Below, piece by piece: positions 10,440 through 19,318 of a DNA stretch of 64,000 nucleotides. Within the stretch, counting starts at the first letter, position 1, and every line of letters begins with the position of its first letter. The stretch comes from Umezawaea sp049997955 (GTDB lineage Bacteria > Actinomycetota > Actinomycetes > Mycobacteriales > Pseudonocardiaceae), in NCBI GenBank assembly GCA_049997955.1, contig JAEBDY010000009.1, forward strand, positions 62,001 to 126,000, written 5' to 3'. The notes beneath the pieces were generated by a model. The model was not told the DNA's origin and ran no database searches. It saw only the letters and a list, made by a program, of their open reading frames with translations. The translations under genes and the position numbers were made by a program.

Positions 10440-11402
10440 GTGAAGCTGCTCGTGACGGGCGGTGCTGGGTACGTCGGCAGCGTGAACGCGGCTCGACTGA
10501 TCGAGTCGGGACACGAGGTGGTCGTGCTCGACGACCTGTCCACCGGGCACGCGGACGCGGTTCCGGAGGGCGCCCGGTTCGTGCGGGGCGACATCGACGA
10601 CGTCATCGGCTCGGTGCTGGCCGAGGGCTTCGACGGCGTGCTGCACTTCGCCGCCAAGTCGCTGGTCGGCGAGTCCGTGGTGGACCCCGCCAAGTACTGG
10701 CAGGGCAACGTCGTCACGTCGCTGCGGCTGCTGGACGCCATGCACGAGCACGGCACCCCGCGACTGGTGTTCTCCTCCACCGCCGCCACCTACGGCGAGC
10801 CGGAGGAGGTCCCGATCCCCGAGTCCGCGCCGACCCGCCCGACGAACACCTACGGCGCGTCGAAGCTGGCGATCGACCACGCCATCTCCTCGTACGCCAC
10901 CGCGCACGGCCTGGCCGCGGTGAGCCTGCGGTACTTCAACGTGGCGGGCGCGCACGGTTCGGTCGGCGAGCGGCACGCGGTCGAGACGCACCTCATCCCG
11001 CTGGTGCTGCAGGTCGCGCTCGGGCAGCGCGAGCAGATCCAGATCTTCGGCGAGGACTGGCCGACCGAGGACGGCACGTGCGTGCGGGACTACATCCACG
11101 TCACCGACCTGGCCGACGCCCACCTGCTGGCGCTGGAGCACGCCGTCGCCGGTGAGCACCGGATCTACAACCTGGGCAGCGGCACCGGTTTCTCCGTGAA
11201 GCAGGTCATCGACACCTGCCGCGAGGTCACCGGCCACGCCATCCCCGCCGCGATCGCCCCTCGCCGCGCGGGCGACCCCGCCGTGCTGGTGGCGTCCAGC
11301 GAGCGGGCCCGGACCGAACTCGGGTGGAAGCCCGAGCGCGCCGACCTGACCGGAATCGTGCGCGACGCCTGGGAATTCACCCGGTCCCGTCAGGAGGCAT
11401 GA
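10440..11402 (+). CDS. galE: UDP-glucose 4-epimerase
   Basis: The GTG at 10440 starts a 320-residue extended SDR enzyme: NAD-binding VTGGAGYVGS at the N-terminus, the catalytic NTYGASKLAID (Tyr-x3-Lys) and the epimerase stretch LRYFNVAGAHG. It interconverts UDP-glucose and UDP-galactose, providing both galactose breakdown and cell-envelope sugar donors. It sits in an ideR-galK-galE unit and is followed after 6 bases by an S9 peptidase gene. Confidence 0.94.
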   Translation: MKLLVTGGAGYVGSVNAARLIESGHEVVVLDDLSTGHADAVPEGARFVRGDIDDVIGSVLAEGFDGVLHFAAKSLVGESVVDPAKYWQGNVVTSLRLLDAMHEHGTPRLVFSSTAATYGEPEEVPIPESAPTRPTNTYGASKLAIDHAISSYATAHGLAAVSLRYFNVAGAHGSVGERHAVETHLIPLVLQVALGQREQIQIFGEDWPTEDGTCVRDYIHVTDLADAHLLALEHAVAGEHRIYNLGSGTGFSVKQVIDTCREVTGHAIPAAIAPRRAGDPAVLVASSERARTELGWKPERADLTGIVRDAWEFTRSRQEA

Positions 11403-11408
11403 GCCCGG

Positions 11409-13457
11409 ATGACAGACAGTGCCCGTTCGGCGACGGCCGCGGACTTCGCGGACCTCGCCGCCTTCAACGCCCTGCCCCGTGTCGGTTCCCCAGCTCTCTC
11501 GCCGGACGGCTCTCGCCTGGTGGCCGTCGTGTCCGAGCTCACGCCGGACGGCAAGAAGTGGCAGGGCGCGCTCTGGGAGATCGACCCGAGCGGCGTCCGG
11601 CAGCCACGGAGGCTGACGAGCGCCGCCAAGGGCGAGTCCAGCCCCGAGTTCACCCCGGACGGGTCCGTCCTCTTCCTGTCCGGTCGTCCCGACGCCCAGT
11701 CCGACGACAAGGACAAGCAGGGCAAGGACAAGACGGGCCTGTGGCTGCTGCCGCCGACCGGCGAGGCCAGGGAGGTCTACCGCCCGGCGGGCGGTGTCGA
11801 GGGCTTCACCGTCGCCGCCGACACGGGCCACCTGCTGCTGTCGGCGTCCGCGCACCCCACCGCCGCGTTCGGCGAGGAGGACGCCGCCAAGCGCAAGGCC
11901 CGCGACGACGCCGGGATCACCGCGATCCTGCACGAGGGCTACCCGATCCGGTACTGGGACGCCGACGTCGGCCCCGCCTACCGGCGTGCGCTCACCACCG
12001 GCCCCGTCAGCGCCGACAGCGGCCGGATCGAGACCGTCACCGATCTGGCCCCCGACGCCGGGAGCACGATCGCGGAGATCACCGCGATCAGCCCCGACGG
12101 CAAGTGGGCGATCTTCTCCGAGCAGGTCCCGGTCAGCCCCGCCTACGGCGACCGCTACAACCTGCGGCTGGCCGCGACCGACGGCAGCTCCAGCCGGGTG
12201 CTGGCCGACGAACCCGACCACTCGTTCAGCGGCGCGGCCTTCACGCCCGACTCGTCGTCCGTGATCGCCGTCCGCATCGTCGACTCGACGGCGGACAGCC
12301 CCTGGTACGGCACCATGGTGCGGATCGACGTGGCGACCGGTGAGATCACCGACCTCACGCCGGACTTCGCCGAGGAGCCCGCCTCCCCCGTCGTCAGCCC
12401 CACCGGTGACGCCGTCTACTTCACCAGCAGCGACCACGGCCACCAGCCCGTGTGGCGGCTGGACCTGGCGTCGGGCGCGATCACGCGGCTCACCGCGCGC
12501 GGCGGCTACACCGACGTCATCGTCAGCCCCGACGGCGCGACCGTGTACGCCATGGGCGGCACCGTCGACCACCCGCCGACCCCGGTGCGCCTCGACGCCA
12601 CCGCCGTCGACCAGGAGCCGGTGCGGCTGCTGTCGCCCGGCACGGTCGACTCGGTGCCCGGCACGCTCACCGAGATCGAGACCACCGTCGCCGACGGCCG
12701 CACGGTGCGCGCGTGGCTCGTGCTCCCCGAGGGCGCCTCGGTCGACCGGCCCGCTCCCCTGCTGCTGTGGGTGCACGGTGGCCCGGTGATGAGCTGGAAC
12801 AACTGGAGCTGGCGCTGGAACCCGTGGTTGATGGCCGCCCGCGGCTACGCGGTGCTGCTGCCCGACCCGGCGCTGTCCACCGGCTACGGCCACGAGTTCG
12901 TCAAGGCGGGCTGGGGCCGTTGGGGCGCCGAGCCCTACACCGACCTCATGGCGATCACGGACGTCGCCGAACACCGCGACGACATCGACGACAGCCGGAC
13001 CGCCGCGATGGGCGGCTCGTTCGGCGGCTACATGGCCAACTGGATCGCCACGCAGACCACGCGGTTCCGCGCGATCGTCACCCACGCGTCGCTGTGGCAC
13101 CTGGACGCGTTCACCGGCAGCACCGACGGCGCGTACTACTGGATCCGCGAGATGGGCGACCCGCTCACGCAGCCCGACCGCGTGAAGGCCAACTCGCCGC
13201 ACCTGTACGTCGCCAACATCGAGACGCCGATGCTGGTGATCCACGGCGACAAGGACTACCGGGTGCCGATCGGCGAAGGCCAGCGGCTGTACTTCGACCT
13301 GCTGCGGCACGGCGTCAACGCCAAGTTCCTGTACTACCCGACCGAGAACCATTGGATCCTCACCCCCGGCAACAGCCGGATCTGGTACGAGACGATCTTC
13401 GGGTTCCTCGGCGAGCACGTGCTCGCCGAGGAGTGGAAGCGGCCGGAGCTGCTCTGA
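11409..13457 (+). CDS. S9 family prolyl oligopeptidase / acylaminoacyl peptidase-type hydrolase
   Basis: The 682-residue protein has an N-terminal beta-propeller of WD40-like repeats (ALSPDGSRLVAVVSE, EFTPDGSVLFLSG, VSPDGATVYAM) and a C-terminal alpha/beta hydrolase domain. The nucleophile motif is GGSFGGYMANW, the acid lies in HGDKDYRVP and the histidine in PTENHWIL. No signal peptide is seen, so it is probably cytoplasmic and degrades peptides. It starts 6 bases after galE and probably ends the operon, since a strong terminator follows. Confidence 0.9.
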   Translation: MTDSARSATAADFADLAAFNALPRVGSPALSPDGSRLVAVVSELTPDGKKWQGALWEIDPSGVRQPRRLTSAAKGESSPEFTPDGSVLFLSGRPDAQSDDKDKQGKDKTGLWLLPPTGEAREVYRPAGGVEGFTVAADTGHLLLSASAHPTAAFGEEDAAKRKARDDAGITAILHEGYPIRYWDADVGPAYRRALTTGPVSADSGRIETVTDLAPDAGSTIAEITAISPDGKWAIFSEQVPVSPAYGDRYNLRLAATDGSSSRVLADEPDHSFSGAAFTPDSSSVIAVRIVDSTADSPWYGTMVRIDVATGEITDLTPDFAEEPASPVVSPTGDAVYFTSSDHGHQPVWRLDLASGAITRLTARGGYTDVIVSPDGATVYAMGGTVDHPPTPVRLDATAVDQEPVRLLSPGTVDSVPGTLTEIETTVADGRTVRAWLVLPEGASVDRPAPLLLWVHGGPVMSWNNWSWRWNPWLMAARGYAVLLPDPALSTGYGHEFVKAGWGRWGAEPYTDLMAITDVAEHRDDIDDSRTAAMGGSFGGYMANWIATQTTRFRAIVTHASLWHLDAFTGSTDGAYYWIREMGDPLTQPDRVKANSPHLYVANIETPMLVIHGDKDYRVPIGEGQRLYFDLLRHGVNAKFLYYPTENHWILTPGNSRIWYETIFGFLGEHVLAEEWKRPELL

Positions 13458-13470
13458 GAGTGGGGATGCG

Positions 13471-13516
13471 CACCGCTGGGGTCGGACCGGGGACGGGTCC
13501 GACCCCAGCGGTGTTT
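13471..13516 (+). terminator. terminator after the S9 peptidase gene
   Basis: CACCGCTGGGGTCGGACC (13471-13488) pairs perfectly over 18 bp with 13496-13513 around a 7-base loop and is followed by TTT. It lies 13 bases after the peptidase stop. Confidence 0.85.
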
Positions 13517-14612
13517 CGGCGGTGGCAGGGGAAGTCGCACCGCCGGTCTGGGGGGTTGCGTGGTCAAGGTGGGCTCGGGGACGGGCAGGGCCGGCCGCCG
13601 GTTCGGTGGAGGTGTCGGGGCGCTTGGCGCGGACTGGGCGAGGCGGGTGCGCGTGATGCGCTCGGTGCTGGGGAAATCCGGCCGGTGGATCTTCGGTGCC
13701 TGGTGGCAGGGAAGCTTGGCGGTGAACAGGTGCGGAGCCGGGCCGCCGAGCACGACGTCGGTGGTGGACCGAGTAGTCGAGTGCAGCGAGACGCTGCCGA
13801 TCGAGCGCTGACGATCCCTTGGGCAGATGCGGAAGACTGAGCTGGCGGAAGTGGAAACGACCTGAAGCACCCCCGGCTGAGGCCGAATGGGATGTCGAGC
13901 CGCCTGGTCGGTAAATGGGCCGAACCGCAGGGGGTGCAGGTGCGCGGAATGGCTGGTCGGGTGCGCGTGATGCGCCTGTTTGGTGAGGAACGTGGGCAAG
14001 AGACCAGAGCGGAGCTTTGGTGTCCGGTGGCAGGAAAGCTCAGGCGCGGGACGGGTGTGCAGGCCCGAGTTGGCTGAGGCCCCAGCCGAGCAAAGGAGCG
14101 CCGACGCAAGCGCCGGCAATCCTTGAGCGGCAGAGAAAACCGGGCCAGTGGGGTGAAACGACCCGAAGCACCTTGGCCCACTGCGGCCAAGAGGTGGATC
14201 CGAGTCGCTTGGTGAACGGATCAGGGCAGGACGGAGCGCGGAGGCGCTGGTTGTCGGGCGAAGCGAATCAACTCCGGTTGTGTGGTCAGGCAGCGACTCC
14301 CGGTGGTGTGGGTGAGCTGCGCAACCGAACCTTGTGGGTCGGGTAGCCGGAGGATGTGCGGACCAAGGCAGCGCTCGGGGTGAGAACCGCGGTGGCCGAG
14401 GTGGATGCGGTCCCCTGGTCAGGGCGCGGGAAGGTGCGGTGCTGTGGGGCGGGTGGGCGGCAGTTCCGGTGCGGTGCTGGTGGTTGTCGCGTCGGGTTGG
14501 TGCCGGTCGGGTGCGCTGTGTCGGCGGGATTCCCACCAGGTGATGAGTTGGGCGGGTGACCAGCGGCGTGGCGGTGGGGTGAGGCGGTGGCGGCCTGCGG
14601 GTTTGGCGTAGG
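13517..14612. repeat. gene-free stretch with a degenerate tandem duplication of about 300 bp
   Basis: No gene is supported here: the frames that are open on both strands are shadows without ribosome sites or recognisable families. The stretch contains two imperfect copies of one unit, roughly 13645-13871 and 13959-14172. Shared landmarks in the same order are GGGTGCGCGTGATGCG, GGTGGCAGG-AAGCT, GACGATCC or GGCAATCC, GGAAACGACC or TGAAACGACC, and GAAGCACC. Offsets of the landmarks are about 300-314 bases. The 3' end abuts the stop of the DUF4192 gene. It is probably an eroded intergenic repeat family. Confidence 0.55.
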
Positions 14613-15656
14613 TCAGGGCCACAGGGGGCCGTCCGGGGTCCAGTCGGGCTTCGACGGGGACATGGCTATGCGTGCCAACTGGTCCGGCGGGAGGGCGTGG
14701 TCGAGGGCCGAGCGGACCAGGGACGCCAGGCGGTGGCTGGGACAGGCCTCCTCGGCCCGGTCGAGTGCCACCGAGGCCAGGGCGCCGTCGCCGCGCAGGT
14801 AGGCGGAGTAGGCGAGCAGGGTGGCCGGTTGGGCTCGCTCCGGGGCGGGAGTGGCTCTGATCAGTTCGGTCCACAGGCGTTCGGCGGCCGTTGCGTGGGG
14901 GCCGGTGGCGAACACCAGGGCCATGTCCCGGACCCACAGGTCGGCGAGGGCCAGGGTGAGGGCGACGACGTCGTCGTCGGACAGCGGGGTCGTGCGGTCG
15001 TAGGCGTTGGTCACGGCTCGGGTGATCAGGAGCAAGCCCTTGCGGGCGGCCTGTTCGCGGTCCTCGTCCCGCTCCGCTTTCAGGGTCGCCTCGTCCAGGA
15101 GCGCCTCGCGCCTGGACAGGGCTTCCGGGGCGTCGGGGGTCAGGACGGCGGCCAGGTCGGCCCGGCTGGCGAAGGTGACCATGCCCTTGGCCGCGCAGGC
15201 GGCGGCCAGTTCGCTGACCGTGGGATCGGGGACCGTGCCGGTGCGCTTGGTGGGGCCGTACTCGATCCACTGCGCGCCCTCGGTGGTGCCGGACGCCCAG
15301 ACCGCGCCCGTCAGAGGGATGTCGGCCGACGCGAGCAGCGATTCCAGGCTGTCGACCAAGCCCTGGTGCGGCAGTGACGCGGGCTGGTCCGGGGTGCCGC
15401 CGCCCACGACGACCAGGACGACGGAGCCCGCCTCGCCGCGAATGGGGGTCAGGAGCTGGTGGGCCAGTGCGCGTCGATGTCGTGGAGCGGGCAGGTCCAC
15501 CCGGAGGCTCATGGCGACCCTGGTGGGGCGGGTGTCGCTGAGGACCAGCGTGACCAGGGAGTCGACGGGGTGGAAGGCGAGCAGGTGCGGTACGGCGGCG
15601 ACCAGTTCGCCGGGGCCGTGCACCTGGACCTCGGGGGTCTGGGGTGGAGTTCGCAT
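14613..15656 (-). CDS. DUF4192 domain-containing protein
   Basis: From ATG 15656 the product has 347 residues, beginning MRTPPQTPEVQVHGPGELVA and continuing PHLLAFHPVDSLVTLVL, the hallmark opening of DUF4192 proteins of actinobacteria. A helical C-terminal half (RAQPATLLAYSAYLRGDGALASVALDRA) looks like TPR-type helices. No signal peptide or membrane segment is present. The biochemical role is unknown. An upstream ATG at 15716 would add 20 basic, non-conserved residues and is not preferred. The promoter region holds two perfect DnaA-box-like sites. Confidence 0.85.
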   Translation of the reverse strand: MRTPPQTPEVQVHGPGELVAAVPHLLAFHPVDSLVTLVLSDTRPTRVAMSLRVDLPAPRHRRALAHQLLTPIRGEAGSVVLVVVGGGTPDQPASLPHQGLVDSLESLLASADIPLTGAVWASGTTEGAQWIEYGPTKRTGTVPDPTVSELAAACAAKGMVTFASRADLAAVLTPDAPEALSRREALLDEATLKAERDEDREQAARKGLLLITRAVTNAYDRTTPLSDDDVVALTLALADLWVRDMALVFATGPHATAAERLWTELIRATPAPERAQPATLLAYSAYLRGDGALASVALDRAEEACPSHRLASLVRSALDHALPPDQLARIAMSPSKPDWTPDGPLWP

Positions 15657-15702
15657 GCTTCGACGATGGACCCCGGAGCGGCGGGGCGACAGCGGCAACC
15701 GC

Positions 15703-15735
15703 TCCACTGTGGACAACCGGGTGGGCTGTGGACAA
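15703..15735. promoter_or_regulatory. two DnaA-box-like sites and a short palindrome upstream of the DUF4192 gene
   Basis: TGTGGACAA occurs at 15708-15716 and 15727-15735; its complement TTGTCCACA is the DnaA box consensus. The first is embedded in the palindrome TCCACTGTGGA (15703-15713). They lie 47-80 bases upstream of the DUF4192 start. A regulatory role is inference. Confidence 0.4.
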
Positions 15736-15786
15736 CTCGGGGCCGTCGAACCGGGGTTGTCGGTGGCGCGGTCTATCCTGCCGGCG

Positions 15787-15823
15787 AAAACGGGGTGGAG
15801 CCCCGGAGGAGGGCCCCACCCCG
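15787..15823 (-). terminator. rho-independent terminator of the X-Pro peptidase gene
   Basis: Read on the minus strand, CGGGGTGGGGCCC and GGGCTCCACCCCG form a 13-bp stem with one mismatch and a 7-base loop, followed directly by TTTT. It begins 6 bases after the stop codon at 15829. Confidence 0.85.
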
Positions 15824-15828
15824 CTGGA

Positions 15829-17691
15829 TCAGCCGATCGCGCGGCGCAGTGCGGTCCGGCCGCCCACGACGGGCAGGTCGAGCGTGGTGCGGTTCAGGTC
15901 CACCGACAGGCTCACGCCGGGCTGCGGTCGGAGCGTGTAGTCGTAGTCGCTGGACAGCACCACGAACTCCAGGGTGTGGCCCGCGGCGAAGACGTAGTCC
16001 TTCGGCTCGAACTCCACCTCGACCTGGTACCGCTTGCCGGGCTTGATCGCCTCGGTCTTGTCCGGGCGGGACCGGTTCTGCGGGTCGGTCCACCCGCGGG
16101 TGACGATCTTGGCGGTGCCGTCCGGGGACCGGTCGACCAGCAGCGCCGTCACGTTGGCGGCGGGCTTGTCGAACGAGATGCCCAGGTCGACCGTCGGGGT
16201 GCCGGACAGGCGCAGCGACGTGGCGAGCGCCGACGTCGAGTACGACAGCCGGTTCTCCGACGCGGGCGCGTCGACCAGGGTCTCGGCCGGGATCGCCGAG
16301 TTGTCCCGCAGGCTTTCCACCACGGACCGGCCGGCGGCGGGCTTGGCCGACAGGCCGCCCTTCGTCGGGCCTCCCGCGGACGGGCGCAGGGACGCCTCCG
16401 AGGTGCCCGGCGCGGGCCAGTCGGCCTCGTCGGTCCAGGTCGTCCTGTCCTCGCGCTGGATGGTCGCCTTCGGCTCACGCTCGACGCCGTTGTCCACGCC
16501 GTAGAGGTAGTGGCTGAACCAGCGGTTCAGCGTGCGGCGCCACTCGACGGACCGCAGCGTGTCGGGGTCCGTGTGGCCGGACTGGTGCCACCAGATCTTG
16601 TGCTCGACACCGTTGCGCCGCAACGCCTCGTACCACTGGACGACGTGCTTGCCCTTGACGTTCCAGTCGTTCAGGCCGTGCACGGCGAGCACAGCGGCCC
16701 GCACCTTCTTCGCGTCCTTGACGTAGTTCCGCTCGTCCCAGAACGCGCTGTAGTCACCGGTGACCCGGTCCTGCTTCGCGGCGATCTCCGCGATGACCGG
16801 CTTGCAGATCTCCCGGTCGGCGCGGGTGTAGACGTACTCGGCGAGCACGTCCAGGTCCTCGCCCTGGAACGTGCCGGGCGCCACGACCGCGCCGTCGGCC
16901 CGGTAGTAGTCGTACCAGCTGGAGATGGCGGCGATCGGGACGATGGCCTCCAGGCCGCGCACACCGGTCGCGGCGACGGCGTTGGGCAGCGTGCCGTTGT
17001 AGGACACACCCATCATCGCGGTCTTGCCGGTCGTCCAGGTGGCCTTCGCGGGCGCGCTCGTGGTCGCGTCGCGGGCGAACGCCCGGCCGTTGAGCCAGTC
17101 GACCACGGACTTGGAGCCGATGGTCTCGTTGCGGCCGCCGGACGTCGGGCAGCCGGTGGACTTGCCGGTGCCGAGCGATTCCGCGTAGACCACGGCGAAG
17201 CCGCGCGCGATGAAGTAGGCCTCATAGCGCCCGGAGGTGATCGGGCCGGGGTTCGGTCCGACGGCCGCGGCGACGCGCTCGTCGGCCTGCGCGGACAGCT
17301 TCCTGCCGTCGCGCCGGTCGTAGCGCCCCTTGCCGTCCGGGACGTACAGCTCGACGTCGACGTTGTGGTTGGCCACGTCGTTGCCGCCGGAGAAGTACGG
17401 GCTGTTCATGTACACCACGGGCACCTTGAGGCCGCGGGTGGTCGCGGTCGGCCGGACCACCTCGGCGTACACCTCGTCGGCCTTGCCGTCTCGGTCGCTG
17501 TCGACCGGAGCGCGGACGTACAGGCTTTCGCGCACCACGTCCTTCGGGTCGAAGACCGGTTGCGCCTCGCCGTCGACGAACACCGGGCCTTCCGGCGCGG
17601 CACTGGCGACGACCGGGGCGAGCGTCAACGGCAGCGACACCAGCGCTGCCACCAAGGCGACTCTTCGAGCAGCCCTCACGAGGACCCCCAT
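15829..17691 (-). CDS. secreted Xaa-Pro dipeptidyl-peptidase / CocE-type serine hydrolase
   Basis: The ATG at 17691 (GGAG 7 bases upstream) yields 620 residues. A signal peptide (RRVALVAALVSLPLTLAPVV, cleavage after ASA) precedes an S15 peptidase/CocE domain. The nucleophile is in MMGVSYNGTLPNAVA; the His is likely in WWHQSGHTDPD. A C-terminal beta-sandwich domain of the X-Pro dipeptidyl-peptidase type covers about 430-620. The enzyme would be exported and cleave X-Pro dipeptides, or esters if it is CocE-like. It is monocistronic with a clear terminator, and divergent from the GH4 gene across 328 bases. Confidence 0.88.
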   Translation of the reverse strand: MGVLVRAARRVALVAALVSLPLTLAPVVASAAPEGPVFVDGEAQPVFDPKDVVRESLYVRAPVDSDRDGKADEVYAEVVRPTATTRGLKVPVVYMNSPYFSGGNDVANHNVDVELYVPDGKGRYDRRDGRKLSAQADERVAAAVGPNPGPITSGRYEAYFIARGFAVVYAESLGTGKSTGCPTSGGRNETIGSKSVVDWLNGRAFARDATTSAPAKATWTTGKTAMMGVSYNGTLPNAVAATGVRGLEAIVPIAAISSWYDYYRADGAVVAPGTFQGEDLDVLAEYVYTRADREICKPVIAEIAAKQDRVTGDYSAFWDERNYVKDAKKVRAAVLAVHGLNDWNVKGKHVVQWYEALRRNGVEHKIWWHQSGHTDPDTLRSVEWRRTLNRWFSHYLYGVDNGVEREPKATIQREDRTTWTDEADWPAPGTSEASLRPSAGGPTKGGLSAKPAAGRSVVESLRDNSAIPAETLVDAPASENRLSYSTSALATSLRLSGTPTVDLGISFDKPAANVTALLVDRSPDGTAKIVTRGWTDPQNRSRPDKTEAIKPGKRYQVEVEFEPKDYVFAAGHTLEFVVLSSDYDYTLRPQPGVSLSVDLNRTTLDLPVVGGRTALRRAIG

Positions 17692-18019
17692 CACGAACTC
17701 CGAGCGGAACTGGCGGACACCGCACCTTTCCCGTTGTCCACAAGACCTGTCAAGGCCCCTATGTCCACAGTGGACAGTCGAGGAGAACCGACGATCGGGT
17801 GGTTGACCAGCGGCGATCGATGTGCCGTCAGTCGGCGGCCGAACGGCATCGCCAGCGGGTTCCACGCCGATCGGCAGGTGGTTCCAGCAGCGGTGGGACC
17901 GGCCGCGGCGTTGCCCGGGCAGTTCCGAACGGGTGCGCGTGCGCACGACCACGTGAAGGGCGGCACGCCCGAGCCGTCGAAGGCGGTGGAGCCGCCGCGA
18001 GCGTAGTAGAAAGAGCCGC
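17692..18019. promoter_or_regulatory. divergent promoter region with a 15-bp palindrome and a DnaA-box-like site
   Basis: This 328-base stretch between two divergent genes holds no gene. TGTCCACAGTGGACA (17762-17776) is a perfect 15-bp palindrome, and TTGTCCACA at 17734-17742 is a perfect DnaA-box match. The core TCCAC-A/T-GTGGA recurs upstream of the DUF4192 gene at 15703. I read the palindrome as a candidate operator for the peptidase or the GH4 gene. Confidence 0.45.
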
Positions 18020-19318
18020 ATGAGGCTGGTGATCCTGGGTGGCGGCGGGTTCCGCGTCCCGCTCGTCCACCGCGCGCTGGTGAGGGACCGCGCGCCGAAG
18101 CGCGTGACCGAACTGGTGCTGCACGACGTGGACCGCGCGCGGCTCGACGCGATCGGGAAGGTGCTGGCCGAACGCTCGGCGGGCGTGCCGGACGCTCCCG
18201 CGGTCACCGCGACCACCGACCTGGACGAGGCGTTGCGGGGCGCTGACTTCGTGTTCTCCGCCATCCGGGTCGGCGGTCTCGCGGGCCGGGCGGCGGACGA
18301 GCGCGTGGCGCACCAGGAGGGCGTGCTGGGCCAGGAGACCGTCGGCGCGGGCGGGGTTTCCTACGCGCTGCGGACCGTCCCCGTGGCCGTGGCGATCGCC
18401 AAGAAGATCGCCGCGATCGCCCCCGAGGCGTGGGTCATCAACTTCACCAACCCCGCGGGCGTGGTCACCGAGGCCATGTCGCGGCACCTGGGCGACCGGG
18501 TGATCGGCATCTGCGACTCCCCCGTCGGTCTCGGCCGCCGGGTCGCCCGCGCGCTGGACGTGGACCTCGACACGGCGTGGCCGGACTACGTGGGCCTCAA
18601 CCACCTCGGCTGGCTGCGCGGTCTGCACGTCGACGGCGAGGACCTGCTGCCGAAGCTGCTGGCCGACGCGGACAGGCTGGAGTCGTTCGAGGAGGGCAGG
18701 CTCTTCGGCGCGGACTGGCTGCGCACGCTCGGCGCGATCCCGAACGAGTACCTGCACTACTACTACTTCACCAGGGAAGCCGTCGCGTCCGGCGCGTCGC
18801 GGGGGGCGTTCCTGCTGGAGCAGCAGCGGAAGTTCTACGGGGAGCCGAGCTTCGCGAGCTGGGAGCGCACGCGGCTGGAGCGCGAGGCCACGTACATGGC
18901 CGAGACGCGCGACGTCGGGCGCGACTCCGGCGACCTCGACGGCGGCGGCTACGAGCAGGTCGCGCTGGCCCTCATGCACGCCATCTCGAACGACTGGCGC
19001 ACGACGCTGATCCTCAACGTCCCCAACGGTTCCACGCTCCCGGTCCTCGATCCCCAGGCGATCATCGAGGTGCCGAGCACGGTGAACGCGACGGGCGCCA
19101 GGCCGTTGCCGGTGAGCCCGCTCGACGACCACGCGGCGGCCCTCGTCGGCAGCGTCAAAGCCGTCGACCGCGCCATCCTCGACGCGGCGGCCGGCGGTGC
19201 GAAAGCCGACGCCCTCAAGGCGTTCGCACTGCACCCGCTGGTCGACTCGGTCGGCGTCGCGCGCAGGCTGCTCGACGGCTACCGCGCGGAGCACCCCGGA
19301 TTGGCCTACCTGAGCTGA
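18020..19318 (+). CDS. GH4 family 6-phospho-beta-glucosidase-like glycosidase
   Basis: The 432-residue protein begins with the NAD-binding MRLVILGGGGFRVPLV and shows the GH4 landmarks FVFSAIRVGG, INFTNPAGVVTEA, ICDSPVGL (metal-ligand Cys) and NHLGWLRG (metal-ligand His). GH4 enzymes split phospho- or plain glycosides by an NAD- and Mn-dependent redox mechanism. The sequence resembles 6-phospho-beta-glucosidases, but no PTS genes are nearby, so substrate phosphorylation is unproven. Its last 13 bases overlap the 3' end of the convergent endonuclease V gene. Confidence 0.88.
   Translation: MRLVILGGGGFRVPLVHRALVRDRAPKRVTELVLHDVDRARLDAIGKVLAERSAGVPDAPAVTATTDLDEALRGADFVFSAIRVGGLAGRAADERVAHQEGVLGQETVGAGGVSYALRTVPVAVAIAKKIAAIAPEAWVINFTNPAGVVTEAMSRHLGDRVIGICDSPVGLGRRVARALDVDLDTAWPDYVGLNHLGWLRGLHVDGEDLLPKLLADADRLESFEEGRLFGADWLRTLGAIPNEYLHYYYFTREAVASGASRGAFLLEQQRKFYGEPSFASWERTRLEREATYMAETRDVGRDSGDLDGGGYEQVALALMHAISNDWRTTLILNVPNGSTLPVLDPQAIIEVPSTVNATGARPLPVSPLDDHAAALVGSVKAVDRAILDAAAGGAKADALKAFALHPLVDSVGVARRLLDGYRAEHPGLAYLS

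Noticed and set aside
8900..13418. Very long minus-strand open frame opposite ideR-galK-galE-peptidase
   Set aside because: It is the antisense shadow of four well-supported genes, produced by high GC at third codon positions.
13334..14536. A 400-codon minus-strand frame across the gene-free stretch
   Set aside because: It is low-complexity Pro/Ser/Arg/His sequence without a ribosome site, overlaps the S9 peptidase and its terminator, and only mirrors the degenerate DNA repeats.
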